From Tethya wilhelma (taxonomy: Eukaryota > Porifera > Demospongiae > Tethyida > Tethyidae): a stretch of DNA of 64,000 bases. The notes beneath the pieces were generated by a model. That model did not search any database. It was given only the letters and a program-made list of their open reading frames with translations, and was not told the DNA's origin. Below, one piece after another: positions 23,791 through 35,826 of the stretch (position 1 is the stretch's first letter; each line of letters begins with the position of its first letter). The stretch lies in assembly GCA_964030475.1 (NCBI GenBank), contig CAXIPT010000047.1, forward strand, positions 77,738 to 141,737, given 5' to 3'. The position numbers and the translations under genes are program-made.

Positions 23791-24400
23791 ACCCTCTGAA
23801 CGTGGTGAGCGTATATATGAGTAGCTTCGCCTTTCTTTTTGTATTTCTTTTATAGTAGCAGCTAGAAGAAGTTCATTTCATGATGCAACTGAGCAATAGT
23901 CAAACTAATTATGGTGTAAGCAACAGTACACCAATCTAGCTTTTCTCAGAAAAAAATCCTCAAGTTCGGCGATGGATCTGACGCACTAACATCCTTTCGC
24001 ATCTAAGGCTTTTTTTCTAGTTTGCTAAACAAACTTTCAAAAGCAATGCTATGTCAATATAGCCTAACTATCCCTGCACCTACGCTGCAAGTTTTAAGCT
24101 TGTGCTCCAAAGGGCTGTGGAGAAAACGTTGCTCTAAAACCGATCATCGCAATCGCACTGATGGTGATTTAGCAATTCATTGTTAACTGCAATGCCACAC
24201 CTCTAGCTTTAACTTGAGTATACAGGGGCGGCGGAACAGGTCCGGCAGGTCAGGCAAGTGCCGTACCAATAAATATTGACTGTCTGTCTAGAACTCAGTC
24301 TTTGTTTGCTAGCAGGCTAAGTNTTGATCTATTCCTAGTTAATTAAGTATTTGTAGGTAATGAATGACTATAAATATTCAGAATATATATCTACTATAGT
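23791..24400. other. Degenerate TTAA-MITE-like sequence and a short GC-rich TE end
   Basis: 23810-24210 resembles the TTAA MITE interior but without clear ends. At about 24223 a GC-rich word CAGGGGCGGCGGAACAGG begins. It resembles, on the opposite strand, 46270-46353, and probably marks a terminus of another DNA element. One undetermined base is at 24323. Confidence 0.45.
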
Positions 24401-25575
24401 TCAAATCAAGGGATAACGTGCCAGTTAGGAAATTATTGTTTTTGGAGTAAAATGCGGTTTTAGTTTAATTTGAATTTTTGTGCGAAAATTTTTATTTTCC
24501 AAAGATGGGCTGCACTATATATATCTCAGCATGCTCCCTGCAAAATTAAAGGGGGTGGAGCTGCTTCTGTTTCAGAGATATACACAGTAATGTCAGCCTC
24601 GTTCATTTTTACTTAGTTGCCAACAAACCATAGCGAATATTTATGAGCAAGGCAGCTGCCAGTAAAATACAATTTTATTTGGTGTTCTCTTTGGCTAATA
24701 AGCTGACTAACCTCAAAACTTTGGTACAGTACATAGACAGAAAGGCAAGCAAAAGCTTTGTACATACTTATTTAATCTAAGCACTTTCACACAGTAGCTT
24801 TCTACTCATAGGTATTGCGTCTCCCTGTATGGCGATCACGTACAGGTTACTTTGAGGCTTATTATTAGTTCTTGGAATTTATACAGTACCTAGAATCTAT
24901 CTCTTTACTAACAAGCGCTTACCTCCTTGAGTCGCTTAGCCATCTCCTGGGTCTTCTTTCCTAGCTACTCGCTTCTCACTAAATAATTTTAGCCCCCACG
25001 TGGCTGGTTTGGTAATATTCAGCATGTAGACTACTGTACATGATCTATAATTAGACTACTGTACATGATCTAATTATGATACGGAGAGTATACCGATCGT
25101 CCATAGTTTACCTAGCAACAAGTTTACAACTGTTTTTCTAGGAAGCCACGAGTGGAGGCAGGGCTGCTTGCAAGAGCAATATCCGGAAAACTACTTGTGC
25201 CGAATTCTTCCTGTGTGGGCTGCATGTAGTACTCTCTTTCCATGTTGAGTCCCTCATGTTGCCCATAGGAATAATTCTTTACACACTCTGCCAGCCATTC
25301 CAACTTGTTTGCCTTCTTATTACGATTTGGCATTCCTATGTCTCATTACATTTCCAATGTTTTTTTTTACTTGTTTGTTATCATTTTTTCATAATTCTAC
25401 TAATCACATTCGAGTTTGTGTGTATAATTATGGTAGTTACTTGTACACTATCAGCATGGATATTATAAATCTATCATGTCTATGCTCAGGCTGATTACTG
25501 AGAAGGCCTAGATTTACATGGAACAGCTAACTCAAAATTTGCAGACTTTCCTAACACGCACGTTTCCCTTGACAG
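24401..25575. mobile_element. ~1.2 kb TIR element, opposite orientation to 5146-6045, with a nested insertion
   Basis: The left end TCAAGGGATAACGTGC pairs with the reversed right end TCAAGGGAAACGTGC. The body is a minus-strand relative of 5146-6045. Its alignment is interrupted at about 25192-25440 by a hairpin module of the fold-back family. No protein is encoded. Confidence 0.78.
25192..25440. mobile_element. Hairpin module of the fold-back family nested in the TIR element
   Basis: It contains gccattccaacttgtttgcc, cattcctatgtctcattac and atttccaatgtttttttt, the same words as in 50560-50800 and 51589-51787. It splits the TIR element after gaaaactac. Confidence 0.7.
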
Positions 25576-25612
25576 GTATATACACTCTTTATCCAGAGTC
25601 ATTTAAAAAGAC

Positions 25613-26673
25613 TTGCATCCAAAATACACGAATAATTCATTTCAATTTGAGATTAGACTTGTCTTTGATGACCCTGAGGGATGCTTCTACTTAACAATGG
25701 GAAAAGGAGGAACCTGGTTTTGTGCAGTATTTCTTATAGAATTATCGCAGGTAAGCATCATACTTTGTCCGCAAGTGCAAGATAATGTAAATGGTATTAT
25801 TGATACATTTAACGGATTACCCACGAAATACGCGCTTAGGCATAATAATTATAAAAAAATTAAATTTTTAAATGCAAAGTACACACTTTTGTGTATTGTG
25901 ACCTTTAGTGCTATTGTTTACACAAAGCATCTAAACACTTAACTCTGAACTTGCTGCACACATAACTAAAGTACCTCTCTACTTAAATACAAAGATTGAG
26001 TTGGAAATCTTGAAGGAGTGTGGCTGTAGCAGTACTAGAGGTCATGATCGACGTGATTACAATAGTGATATTTGGATCAACGTTTTCTCTACAGCCTTTC
26101 AAGAGACAAGCTTCAAAGTTGCTACGTAGATGCAGGGATAGTTAGGCTATATAGCCATAGCATTGCTTTTGTAAGCGTTGCTGCCTACCTACAAAAAAAG
26201 CCTAAGACGCTAAAATTTTCAGCGTATTTGAGGATAAGACCCTTCCGTACTTTGGCTCTTTTTTTACAGATAAAAGCTAGACTAAAGCAGCGGGGCTTGC
26301 ATCAAAGTTAGCATAAAAGTTGCTTAGCTGCATCATATTAGAAACAGAGTCTAAACTGTCTTTGCTGTCTTTGTAAAATAAATATAAAAATAATGCGTAG
26401 CTACTAAAAATTTGAATTTTCATTATCACGGTATGATTTAATTAATTTCAAATTAAACGAATGTGTAATCAGTTAATGCAATTTTGTTAACATGCATATG
26501 ATTACAGAGAAATGGGCTAATTGTCGCCACTTCCAAGATGGCCACACGGATACCAACATGTGTCTGGAAAGGTAAAGCTCTTTACTCTATATCATCGAAT
26601 CATCCTTATAAGTTCATGAAAGCATGTAGCATTAGCCTTAATTTTTACAGATACAGCTGTCACAACAAGTTGA
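25613..26673 (+). CDS. Possible three-exon gene 3' end, interrupted by a MITE in its intron
   Basis: Segments about 25615-25750, 26508-26571 and 26651-26673 can be joined in phase (0, then 1) with a strong donor (CAG|GTAAGC), acceptors after tgattacag and tttttacag, and a terminal TGA. They encode FDDPEGCFYLTMGKGGTWFC, then ...LIVATSKMATRIPTCVWK, ending TAVTTS. No family is recognised. The first acceptor is poor and a stop lies just upstream of it, so the 5' boundary is doubtful. The intron between the first two pieces is mostly a TTAA MITE. This could also be a chance chain. Confidence 0.33.
25813..26472. mobile_element. 660-bp TTAA-flanked MITE
   Basis: TTAA stands at 25809-25812 and 26473-26476. 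The ends are CGGATTACCCACG and, reversed, CTGATTACACATTCG. It shares ggctatatagccatagcat and the lysine-like simple-sequence ends with 34990-35826 and 38478-39004. Confidence 0.88.
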
Positions 26674-26699
26674 AAACAACTAGGGAAAGTCAACAGCAA

Positions 26700-27379
26700 T
26701 GGCGATGGTTTTAGGCCATGTTTTTAGGCTTGTTAGAAAGAGAATGAGCTAAATAGCAGCTTGAGAAGCCTTTTAGTGCCAAGCGCTCAGTTTTTGCAGA
26801 GTTATTCGCGTGAATATTTGTATTGCACTAATGGGGCATCCGTGCCATTCCTGTGTACCCAGTACTACTGTACTGGGAATGATGCAGCTAAGCAACAATC
26901 AAGCTTACTATACTCCAGGTTCTGTTGCTTAGTGAAGCTTTTGCTGGTAAAAAAAGCCTAACATACGGGTCGGTCAAATACACTAGAAAATAGCTGCGCA
27001 TATAAAGCTTTTTTTCCAGCTAGCCAGCAACGCTTACAAAAGAGATGCTATGGCTATATAGCCTAACTATCCCTGCAGCAAGTTTCAAGCTTATCCTCTG
27101 AAGGGTTGTAGAAAAAACGTCGATCTAAAGTCGACCATCGTGATCATGAAAATTGTGACCATTAGTCGCCCAACGACGAGTAGCGCCACGCCTTACTAGC
27201 AGTTCTAAGTCTGACTTGATATTTTAGTAGAGTAGTCCCTTACCTATTCGTATATAAAGTTTAAAGTTCAGAACTAATTGCTTAGCTTGCAAAATAGTCG
27301 CTAGTGCAGCCTTGACGCAATTTTGCATCAACAGCACCCACGCGGATGACGCGATTTAGCGTCAAACGCTGGTAATCAG
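26700..27379. mobile_element. Fold-back arm fragment (26700-26880) joined to a partial TTAA MITE (26881-27379)
   Basis: 26700-26880 is a minus-orientation end of the fold-back arm and stops at actgggaat. 26881-27379 has the TTAA-MITE interior and a good right end, GGTAATCAG followed by TTAA at 27380-27383. Its left end is lost at the junction. Confidence 0.7.
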
Positions 27380-27403
27380 TTAAATACAGTCCATACAGGA
27401 AGA

Positions 27404-28360
27404 ATCTTGCACACACTCTAACAGCCATTCCATCTTGTTTGCGTTCTTTTTATGATTTATCCATTCCTGTGTCTCATTACATTTTCAATGTTTTTATTTA
27501 CTTGTATATATAGAATTCCCAGTAGGGTAGAATTAGGTACATAGGAATTGCAAGAATGCCCCATTAGCGCATTACTAATATTCCCACGAATAACTCTGCA
27601 ATAACTGAGTGCTTGGCACAAAAAGGCATCCTAAGCTATTATTTAGCTCTTTCTTTTTAAAAAGCCTAAAAGCATGGCCTAAAACCATCGCTAAAGTACC
27701 AAACTAAAGTATGCCAACCCTCCAATTTTCTCCATCTTCTTCTTATTCTTCTATCTTGCGCTCATTTTTCTCTGAGAGTACTTACATTCAGGAGCTGATT
27801 CTTGAACGAATAAACTTGGTTTCTTTGTCTTCAACTTTTAGATACAAAACGAAAAGCGCCTTCTCCATATGGCAGCCATTAATTTATTTACTCATGAATA
27901 ATTCATTAGCTACTTGATAATCAAGTTGACGACCCTTTCCACATATACAAGTGTGCGTTATTTAGAAATCATATTTTGTGGCAGATTCTGCTATTTCCAC
28001 TACTGGATACAAAACTTCACCATAGCTATTAGTTGCTTTAGATAATTTGCTAGGGTACATACAAATATTAATTACAGAAAAAATAGAACAAACAAGTAGA
28101 AAAAACATTAGAAATGTAATGAGAACATAGGAATGGCCAAATTGTAAAAATTAAGCAAAAAAGATACTGAGGAATGGTGGTCAGATTGAGAGAAGAGTTC
28201 ATTCCTGTGTCCAATATGTCATTGAGCTAGGGATATGAACATAACTGAGACACACAAAATGAACTCTTAACTCAATCCGGCCACCATTCCTCAGTATCTT
28301 GTTTGCTTACTTTTAAGATTTGGCCATTCCTATGTTATAATTACATTTCTAATGTTTTTT
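27404..28360. mobile_element. Fold-back family: hairpin pieces and one plus arm
   Basis: 27404-27510 is a hairpin-module piece. 27511-27980 is a plus arm beginning AATTCCCAGTA. 28080-28350 is a self-complementary module, with ctgaggaatggtggtcagat near 28168 facing ccggccaccattcctcag near 28278. It encodes nothing. Confidence 0.7.
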
Positions 28361-28379
28361 CTACTTGTTAAACTTCATA

Positions 28380-29465
28380 TTTCTATAAGAAAATTTTCTA
28401 GCCAAAGAGAAACAAATTTGTGAATGTTGACTTTTTCTGAATGTTTTTGCGAGCTAAAAAACATTTTTTGCAAAAAACAAAGTTTCACTGTGTACCAAAA
28501 AACTTACTCATTTTGAGTGAGTTTAGATTTACAAAATTCTTTTTTAAGAGCACTTTTGGGAAAAAGCATTTATTTTAATAACAGAACATTTTTAGTAACA
28601 CAGTTGTGAAAATTTCTATTACTTAACTCTTTACACCCGGAAATTGCAGGATGTGGCCACGTGATCAATTACTAAATTAAAATTGTATTTTTAGTACTGG
28701 TTGATTGATGCTTATTATCCAGCTCTGGCTGCATACTTACTTCAAGAAAGGCAAACTAATGTATAAAAGTACTTATCTATTGCCTGCAAGACAAATTATC
28801 CAAGTGTGGACCCGTCTGATCCTGAAAATATTTGCTCAAAACTTCGAGGGTTCGAAGTTCAATTGAATTCTGAGCGTCTTTGGCTTTCTTTCTCCTTGGC
28901 TTTGAGCAACATCCAAACTAAACTCATAAATATATAGACTAACTATCCCTCTACTACAAGTAGTGCTAAGCTTCTAATCCTAGAGACTAGAGAAACAACG
29001 AGCTAAGAAAACTTATGGTCATGATCGCGGCGATCGTGACCCTTCACATATTTTGACCCACCTACTTATAGGTTCCTACTGAAACTTGGTATTTACTAGA
29101 GTGATACCTTACCTAAATGCACAGCAAGTTTAAAGTTCAATGCTAATTCGCTTAGCAGCAGAGCACGCGCTACGTTGCTATGAGGTCTATAGAAGTCAAT
29201 CGTATTTCAAATGCATTAATTAAATTAAGTCTGTCTGTAGGCGTCATAAGTAGTTAAAGAGTTAACTGTTGGAATGTTCATTTAGGCTATAAAACATTCT
29301 TTGCGATAAACAAAGTTTTTACTGTTTACCAAGAGTCATTTTAAGTGAGTATGTTTTTCTAAGTCCAAAAAGAACACTTTAGAGAAAAATACAAGTTCTA
29401 GCGCAAAAGAAAAACTTTTGTGAAACTTTTCATGTTTCAACAAATGGAATGTTCTTGTGAGTTAA
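28380..29465. repeat. Satellite-A-like units split by a 635-bp TTAA-flanked element
   Basis: 28380-28622 and 29266-29465 are diverged satellite units (the marker tttgagtgag and the words aaaagaacac, acaaagttt). Between them an element at 28627-29261 is bounded by TTAA (28623-28626 and 29262-29265), with ends CTCTTTACACCC and reversed CTCTTTAACTAC. Its interior shares atcgcggcgatcgtgac-type words with the main TTAA family, but its terminal bases differ. Confidence 0.72.
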
Positions 29466-29639
29466 CTCTTCAGGGCCTATCCATATGGAATTAGATTTTA
29501 TGAATATTTAATTAACCTTGCTTTTGTACATTTTTGTTCTTGCTTTAGCCTTAGTCACTCTCTTTTGTACATAGTTGAATTTAGCTACGGTTGTACTAAG
29601 CCATCCATGGATATATCAAATTAGTTCTAGGTTTGCTTT

Positions 29640-30323
29640 AACTCTGCAAAAACTGAGCACTTAGCACTAAAAAACTTATTTGGCAACAATTTAGCTCTTT
29701 CTCTTTCTAATGAGCCCAAAAACATGGCCTACAAGCATGGCTAATGTAACAAACACAAACATGCCAAACCTCCAATTTTCTTCATCTTCTTCTTATTCTT
29801 CTTCTTCTTCTTCTTCTCTCTTGGCTCAACTTTTCTCAGAGAATATTCACTTTCAGAAGCTAATTCTTGAACAAACTAACTTGGTTTCTTCTGGGACAGT
29901 CGCTTTTGCCATCGGTTTTTAGCGGTTCTCATTGAGTAGCTAGATACAAGACGAAAAGCCCCTCTTCCATATGGCCGCCATTAATTTCTATACTCATGCA
30001 TAATTCATTAGCTTATAGAAAATTTGAATTGACGACCCTTTCCACACACAAAGTGTGGGTTATTTGGAATTCAAATGTAAGTCGCCTAGCACCTGGAACT
30101 ATTTTGTGATACTGTTTTACCTGATTGCTCTTCTAATCTTAAGGAATAAATCAGGACTTTAATTATCACAACATATAGATATGCAAGTAAATCATAGCTC
30201 AGTAGCTAGCTACACACACCAACTCAAATGTAATTTGTAGAATTATGGAAAAATGAGAAAAAACAAGTAAAAAAATATTGGAAATGTAATGAGACACAGG
30301 AATGGCTAAATTGTAAAAAGAAC
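29640..30323. mobile_element. Fold-back arm and tail, cut by the gypsy LTR
   Basis: 29640-30085 is a plus arm with an expanded CTT run. 30240-30323 is the tail ending gtaaaaagaac, exactly where related copies (51578-51590) continue into acaaacaagatgg. The LTR begins two bases later. Confidence 0.75.
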
Positions 30324-30324
30324 G

Positions 30325-30488
30325 TGTAGTGTAATTACGTAATGTGTTGTATGACGTCATTAATTATTAGATGTTCCGGAACTTTATATATATAATTATG
30401 TAGAGTTTTGGTAGTCAATATGATTCAAGCTGGTGTACACTTTTATTTCATAAATGTTGAGCAAAGTCAACTAGGAGAGAATACGACA
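30325..30488 (+). repeat. 5' LTR (164 bp)
   Basis: Starts TGTAGTGTAATTACG and ends ACGACA, giving the TG...CA ends usual for LTRs. It includes tatatataattatgtag, which may contain the TATA element; that is inference. Confidence 0.92.
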
Positions 30489-30490
30489 AC

Positions 30491-30508
30491 TGGCGACGAG
30501 GATAAACT
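30491..30508 (+). promoter_or_regulatory. Primer-binding site region
   Basis: TGGCGACGAGGATAAAC begins with the TGG expected of a tRNA 3'-end complement, two bases after the LTR. Copy 1 has the same site at 946 with one change. The tRNA was not identified. Confidence 0.7.
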
Positions 30509-30514
30509 GTAACA

Positions 30515-33500
30515 ATGGCAACTACATTGTTGGGACACCTCGAACCATTCGACCTGGAAGAGGACGAGTGGACACAGTACGTGGAAAGGATGGAGGAGAT
30601 GTTCAAGGCCAACGACCTAACGGGTGACGGCAAGAAAGACAAAAGACGCTCGATATTCTTGTCCGTGATAGGTAAACGTACCTACAATATATTGAGAAGT
30701 TTGCTTGCACCAGAGAAGCCAGCAGACAAAGCCCTAACGGAACTGACGGCCGCGCTAACTAAGCATTTTAGTCCTCCACCAACAGAAGTAATGCAGCGAT
30801 TCCGCTTCCACAGCAGGACACGCCAACCTGGAGAGTCCGTGTCAGCTTTTGTAGCTGAACTGAGAAAGTTGTCCGAGCACTGCAACTTTGCTGACGAGTT
30901 GGAAAAGGCACTGAGAGATAGGATTGTTGCAGGTATCAATGATGAGGCCATTCAAAAAAGGTTGTTGAGTGAGCCAGCACTTGATTATAAACGAGCTGTT
31001 GAACTAGCTCAAGGAGTCGAGACAGCCGGAGCAAACTTACGTGAAATTAAGACCCCCAACAAGCCTATCAAGACCGAGCCGGTACACCAAGTGAAGTCTG
31101 AGAGAGCTGCTGAACCGAAACATGCCAAGAGAACATGTACCCGATGTGATGGTACGGGACATTTAGCTAGAGACTGTAGATTTAAGAAAACAATCTGCAA
31201 CTATTGTCACAAAGAAGGACACATTGCTCGAGCATGCTGGAACAAGAAGGGCCGCAATTCAGAGGCTGCCCAGAAGCCGACCAAGCCCAGAAAAGCTAGT
31301 AGGAAGGTACATCACCTGGAGGCCAGCGAGACTTCCAGCAGTGAAGAAGAGGTGGATGCCATAGCTGCTATCTCTAAGGTCAAAGGCAATCAAGATAAGT
31401 CACCACCCATTCATGTACAAGTACACATAAATAGTACTCCTGTAAGCATGGAGGTTGATACAGGTGCAGCTGTCTCATTAATGAGTGAAGAAAAGTACTC
31501 ACACCTGTTCCCAGAAAGCCCATTAGAGGAAACCACAACTAAGTTGCAGACTTATCTGGGAAGGCCTATTTCTGTGGTTGGCACAGCTGTAGTGCATGTG
31601 CAGTATGAGGGTCAAGAGACTGAATTGCCTTTAATTGTTGTCAAGAACAATGGCCCAACCTTGATGGGTAGGGATTGGTTGAGTAAAGTAAAGCTCAATT
31701 GGCATAGAATCTGTTATAGTCAGCAACCCTCTGTTAATTCAGTACTTACAAAGTATCCAGAAGTGTTCGAAGATGGATTGGGCACATTCAAGGACTATGA
31801 AGTTCGATTAGAAGTGGATCCACAGGCCCAACCCCGGTTCAACAAAGCCAGGCCGGTTCCCTATGCCATGAAGCAAGGAATTGAAGATGAGATAGACCGA
31901 CTGGTAGCCGAGGGTACACTAGAGCCTGTGGAGTACTCTGATTGGGCCGCACCGATAGTGGCAGTACTGAAACCAGACAAAACTGTTCGCATATGTGGGG
32001 ACTTCCGTACTACAGTGAACCCTATCTCGAAATTGCACCGATACCCAATACCACGGGTAGAGGACCTGATTGCCAGCATCGGAAAAGGGAAGCAATTTTC
32101 CACCATAGACCTTCGACAAGCTTACCAACAGATGAAGGTGGACGAGCAGTCACGCGTGATTAACACTCATCGAGGATTGTTTCGTTATACTCGCTTACCG
32201 TATGGTGTTAGCTCAGCTCCAGGTATATTCCAGAAAGCCATGGAACAGTTGCTACATGGAATACCTGGTGTAGTTGTCTACATAGACGACATTTTGATAG
32301 TGAGAGACACAGAAGCTGAGCATCTGCAGTCATTGGAAGAAGTACTCAAACGTCTTGCAAAAGCAGGTCTCCGAGCTAAACAGCATAAGTGCCAGTTCTT
32401 GAAACCACAAGTCTCTTTCTTGGGCTATGTGGTAGACGCCGAGGGTCTACACCCCATTCCAGCTAAAGTCAAAGCTATTCAGGAAGCACCTAAGCCAAAC
32501 AACGTGAGTGAGCTAAAGGCTTACTTGGGATTATTGACATACTATGGCAAATTTATGCCAAATCTCTCCACTCATTTGGCTCCGTTGTATCATCTCTTGA
32601 AGAAGGAGTCACGGTGGAAGCTAGTGGACTGAAGAACAGGAGAAGGCTTTCAACGAGTCAAAGGAGCTTTTGACATCGTCTACACTTCTTGTCCATTTTG
32701 ACCCATCCCTGCCAATCATCTTAGCCGCTGATGCTTCACAGTACGGCATTGGTGCCGTCCTTGCGCACAAAATGCCAGATGGATCTGAAAGACCAGTGGG
32801 CTATGCCTCTAGGACATTAAGCGAAGCTGAGAAGAACTATGCACAGCTAGAGAAAGAGGGATTAGCTCTTGTCTTCGGAGTGAAGAAGTTCTATCCGTAC
32901 TTGTTTGGACATCCCTTTTTATTGATCACTGATCACAAGCCTCTATTGGGACTGCTTAGCGAGTGCAAGTCCACGTCTCCTCAAGCTTCAGCCAGAGTCA
33001 AAAGATGGTCATTGTACTTATCTATGTTCGAGTACACCCTTGTATTCCGAAACACTGAAGCCCATGGAAACGCAGACGCCTTGTCAAGATTGCCTCTATC
33101 AAAGACACCCAACGACACTAAACAGCCTACTGAGTTAGTTCTACTGACCACTCATCTTGAAAATTCTCCTGTATCTGCTGAACAGATAGCCAATGCTACA
33201 CAGAAGGATCCTGTCCTATCTACAGTATCGCAATTTGTACACCAAGGCTGGCCCAGGTCTATCCCTGGTCAACCACAACTGAGCCCCTACTTCAGCAAGC
33301 AAAAGGAACTCACAATCTATGAAGGATGCCTGTTATGGGGTTCTCGTGTCGTTATTCCCGAAACGTATCGAGACGCTGTTCTGAAACAGTTACATGAAGG
33401 CCATCAAGGGATGGTTCGTACCAAGACTCTCGCTCGAATGTACGTCTGGTGGCCAGGCATCAACAGTGACATTGACCGCCTGGTGAGAGAATGTCAATCC

Positions 33501-34502
33501 TGTCAGAGGACACGTGCTGAGCCACCGACAGCCCCCTTGCATTCTTGGAGTTGGCCGTGCCGTCCCTGGGCTCGTCTCCATTTGGATTTCGCTGGACCAG
33601 TGGAAGGCAAGATGGTACTGATTATGATAGACGCTCATTCGAAATGGATTGAGGCAGTACACACATCTACTTCGACTTCAACTGCAGTGATTAAAGTGTG
33701 TCGGGAAAAGTTCAGTCAATTTGGACTGCCTGAGACCATAGTGACTGACAATGGTACATGTTTTGTAAGCTCCGAGTTCACTACCTTCCTCACAAGGAAT
33801 GGTATCCAGCACATAACCACTGCCCCATACCATCCAGCCTCAAATGGCCTAGCTGAGAGGGCCGTGCAAGTAGTGAAGGCTGGCTTGAAGAAGAATCAAG
33901 AAGGTACTCTCCGAACCAGACTAAGTGTAACACTTGCTAATTATCGACTCACTCCTCATGCCACCACGGGTAAATCGCCATGTGAACTTCTACTAGGTCG
34001 GAGATATCGTTCCCGATTGGACATCTTAAGACCAAACACTGCAGAGAGAGTGGAACGTCAGTTAATGCAACAGAAGCAAAACCACGACAACAAGCAACCT
34101 TTACGAAAGTTTGCTGAAGGAGCTAATGTCTTTGTGCGTAGCAGTCAGACTGGAGACAAATGGCTACCAGGAGTCGTTGTGAGTGCTCAGGGAAATGTTT
34201 CTTATTCAGTGCAATTGGAGGGAGGTCGAACACGGAAATGCCACGTCGACCAGTTAAGAGAAAGACATGTTGGAATACCAACCCCTCCTGTGTTACCTGT
34301 TGCTGAAGAGAGTGTGACACCAATGCCGTCTGGATCGGTGACTACAGAAATAGTGGAATCTGCAGCTCCCGAGCCTCATGAAGCAGTGGCGGTAGAAAGT
34401 CCGGAGTTGAAGGAACCCACTGCAAGTGACGACGGAACTACCACAAGGTACCCTAGGCGAGTTCGGAACCAAGTGTCAAGGTACGATCCGTCATTTAACT
34501 GA
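30515..34502 (+). pseudogene. gag-pol polyprotein with a single frameshift
   Basis: The first frame (30515-32632, 705 codons) holds gag, two CCHC zinc knuckles beginning at Cys208 and Cys228, an aspartic protease with DTGA at residue 315, and RT with YIDD at residues 589-592. The second frame opens at 32625 and ends at TGA 34502. It carries RNase H (AADASQYGIG, ITDHKPL), an HHCC integrase zinc finger (about 33390-33510), the integrase D-D-E core (LHLDFAG, VTDNGT, GLAERAV) and a C-terminal tail. The break lies near 32618-32625, where this copy carries a few bases that copy 1 lacks, producing the TGA at 32630. Domain order protease-RT-RNase H-integrase is that of Ty3/gypsy. Gag and pol share one frame, with no separate gag stop. 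Because of the break this copy cannot make full pol unless rescued. Confidence 0.94.
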
Positions 34503-34596
34503 TTAAACTGAACATTGTATAAATTTGTGAACTCTAGTTAGTGGTTTGTGTTTTGTATAGGTATTATAATTATAGCTGTTTAATTTCTCCTTAACT

Positions 34597-34609
34597 AAGA
34601 GGGGAGGAA
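34597..34609 (+). other. Polypurine tract
   Basis: AAGAGGGGAGGAA lies directly before the TG of the 3' LTR, where plus-strand DNA synthesis would be primed. Confidence 0.85.
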
Positions 34610-34769
34610 TGTAGTGTAATTACGTAATGTGTTGTATGACGTCATTAATTATTAGATGTTCCGGAACTTTATATATATATGTAGAGTTTTGTTAGTCAAT
34701 ATGATTCAAGCTGGTGTACACTTTTATTTCATAAATGTTGAGCAAAGTCAACTAGGAGAGAATACGACA
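34610..34769 (+). repeat. 3' LTR (160 bp)
   Basis: Identical to the 5' LTR apart from one substitution and a shorter AT run. It ends ACGACA and is followed directly by satellite B (gagatgttgatcaaact). Confidence 0.92.
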
Positions 34770-34989
34770 GAGATGTTGATCAAACTAATAAAATACACTT
34801 TGGTCGGAAAATGTTTCTTTCGATCTAAAAACACTTTATAGCACAAAATAAACACTTTGAAAAAAGTTACTTTTTCGAAAATCTTGGAAGTTTTTCTTTG
34901 ATATAAACACACTAAAATAAATTTTTCTTTGGTTCAACAATGATACCAACGAGTTGAACATTGTTTTTAAAGGTGGAGATGTTAATTAA

Positions 34990-35826
34990 CGGATTACGCG
35001 TGAAGTACGCAGATTTGCATACTATGACCTTTAGCGCTATTGTTTAGACAATGCATCTAAGCACTGAACTCTGAACTTTCTGCACTAATAGGTAAAGTAC
35101 CTCTCTACTAAAATACAAAGTCTGAGTTGCAACCCTTGAAAGGGTATGGCTGTAGCAATAGCTAAACGACTAGAGGTCATGATGATGATAGTGATGTGTA
35201 GAGTGGCGTTTTCTCTATAGCCTTTCAGAGGACAAGCTTCAAGGTTGCTACATAAGTGCATGGATAGTTAGGCTATATAGCCATAGCATCGCTTTTGTGA
35301 GCGTTGCTGTCTACCTATAAAAAAACCCAAGATGGCGAAAAATTTATTAAGTGTATTGGACGATTAGACCTTTCGGTACATTGCCTTTTTTACAGCTAAA
35401 AGTAACACTAGCCCAACGAGGCTTGCATAATAGTTAGTATAAAAGCAGGCCCGTAGCCAGGATTCTTGAAAGGGGGGTGCAAACATTGTTGGCCGAAAAA
35501 GTAAAAAACCAAGAAGGTCGGGGGGCATGGTCCCCCAGAAATTTTTGGAAATTTAGGCTTATTTTGATGAATTCTGGTGCATTCTGGAACATATTTTATG
35601 ATTTGAAGCTATAATTAAATGTTTTATGATTATGCCTGAGACTTGGTTCTTCTTTTTGCTTCAAAAGGGGATGCACTTGCACCCCTCTCCCTACGGGCCT
35701 GAAAAGTTACTATAAGCTGCATCATAAAGAAACAGAGTCCAAACTGTCACTGTAAAAAATATAAAAATAATACGTAGCCACTCGACATTCTTAATTAACT
35801 TCGAATTTAATCGCTAGCGTAATCGG
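34990..35826. mobile_element. TTAA-flanked MITE carrying a nested MITE
   Basis: TTAA stands at 34986-34989 and 35827-35830. The ends are CGGATTACGCG and, reversed, CCGATTACGC. After subtracting the nested 256-bp element and its duplication it is about 576 bp, near the 527-660 bp of its relatives. Confidence 0.9.
35446..35701. mobile_element. 256-bp MITE with 5-bp target duplication
   Basis: Ends CAGGCCCGTAGCCAGG and, reversed, CAGGCCCGTAGGGA. AAAAG flanks it on both sides (35441-35445 and 35702-35706). Its terminal word resembles the element at 57382-57740. Confidence 0.85.

Larger units (their letters stand above)
30325..34769 (+). mobile_element. Ty3/gypsy retrotransposon copy 2, near-intact (K02A2.6-like)
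   Basis: A 4,445-bp element with LTRs at 30325-30488 and 34610-34769. They differ by one substitution and a 4-base length change in the AT run, so insertion was recent or the copies were homogenised. A primer-binding region starts TGGCGACGAGGAT two bases after the 5' LTR. A purine tract AAGAGGGGAGGAA abuts the 3' LTR. Gag-pol is in one frame apart from one break. No target-site duplication is seen, and the two flanks belong to different repeats. Confidence 0.96.
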
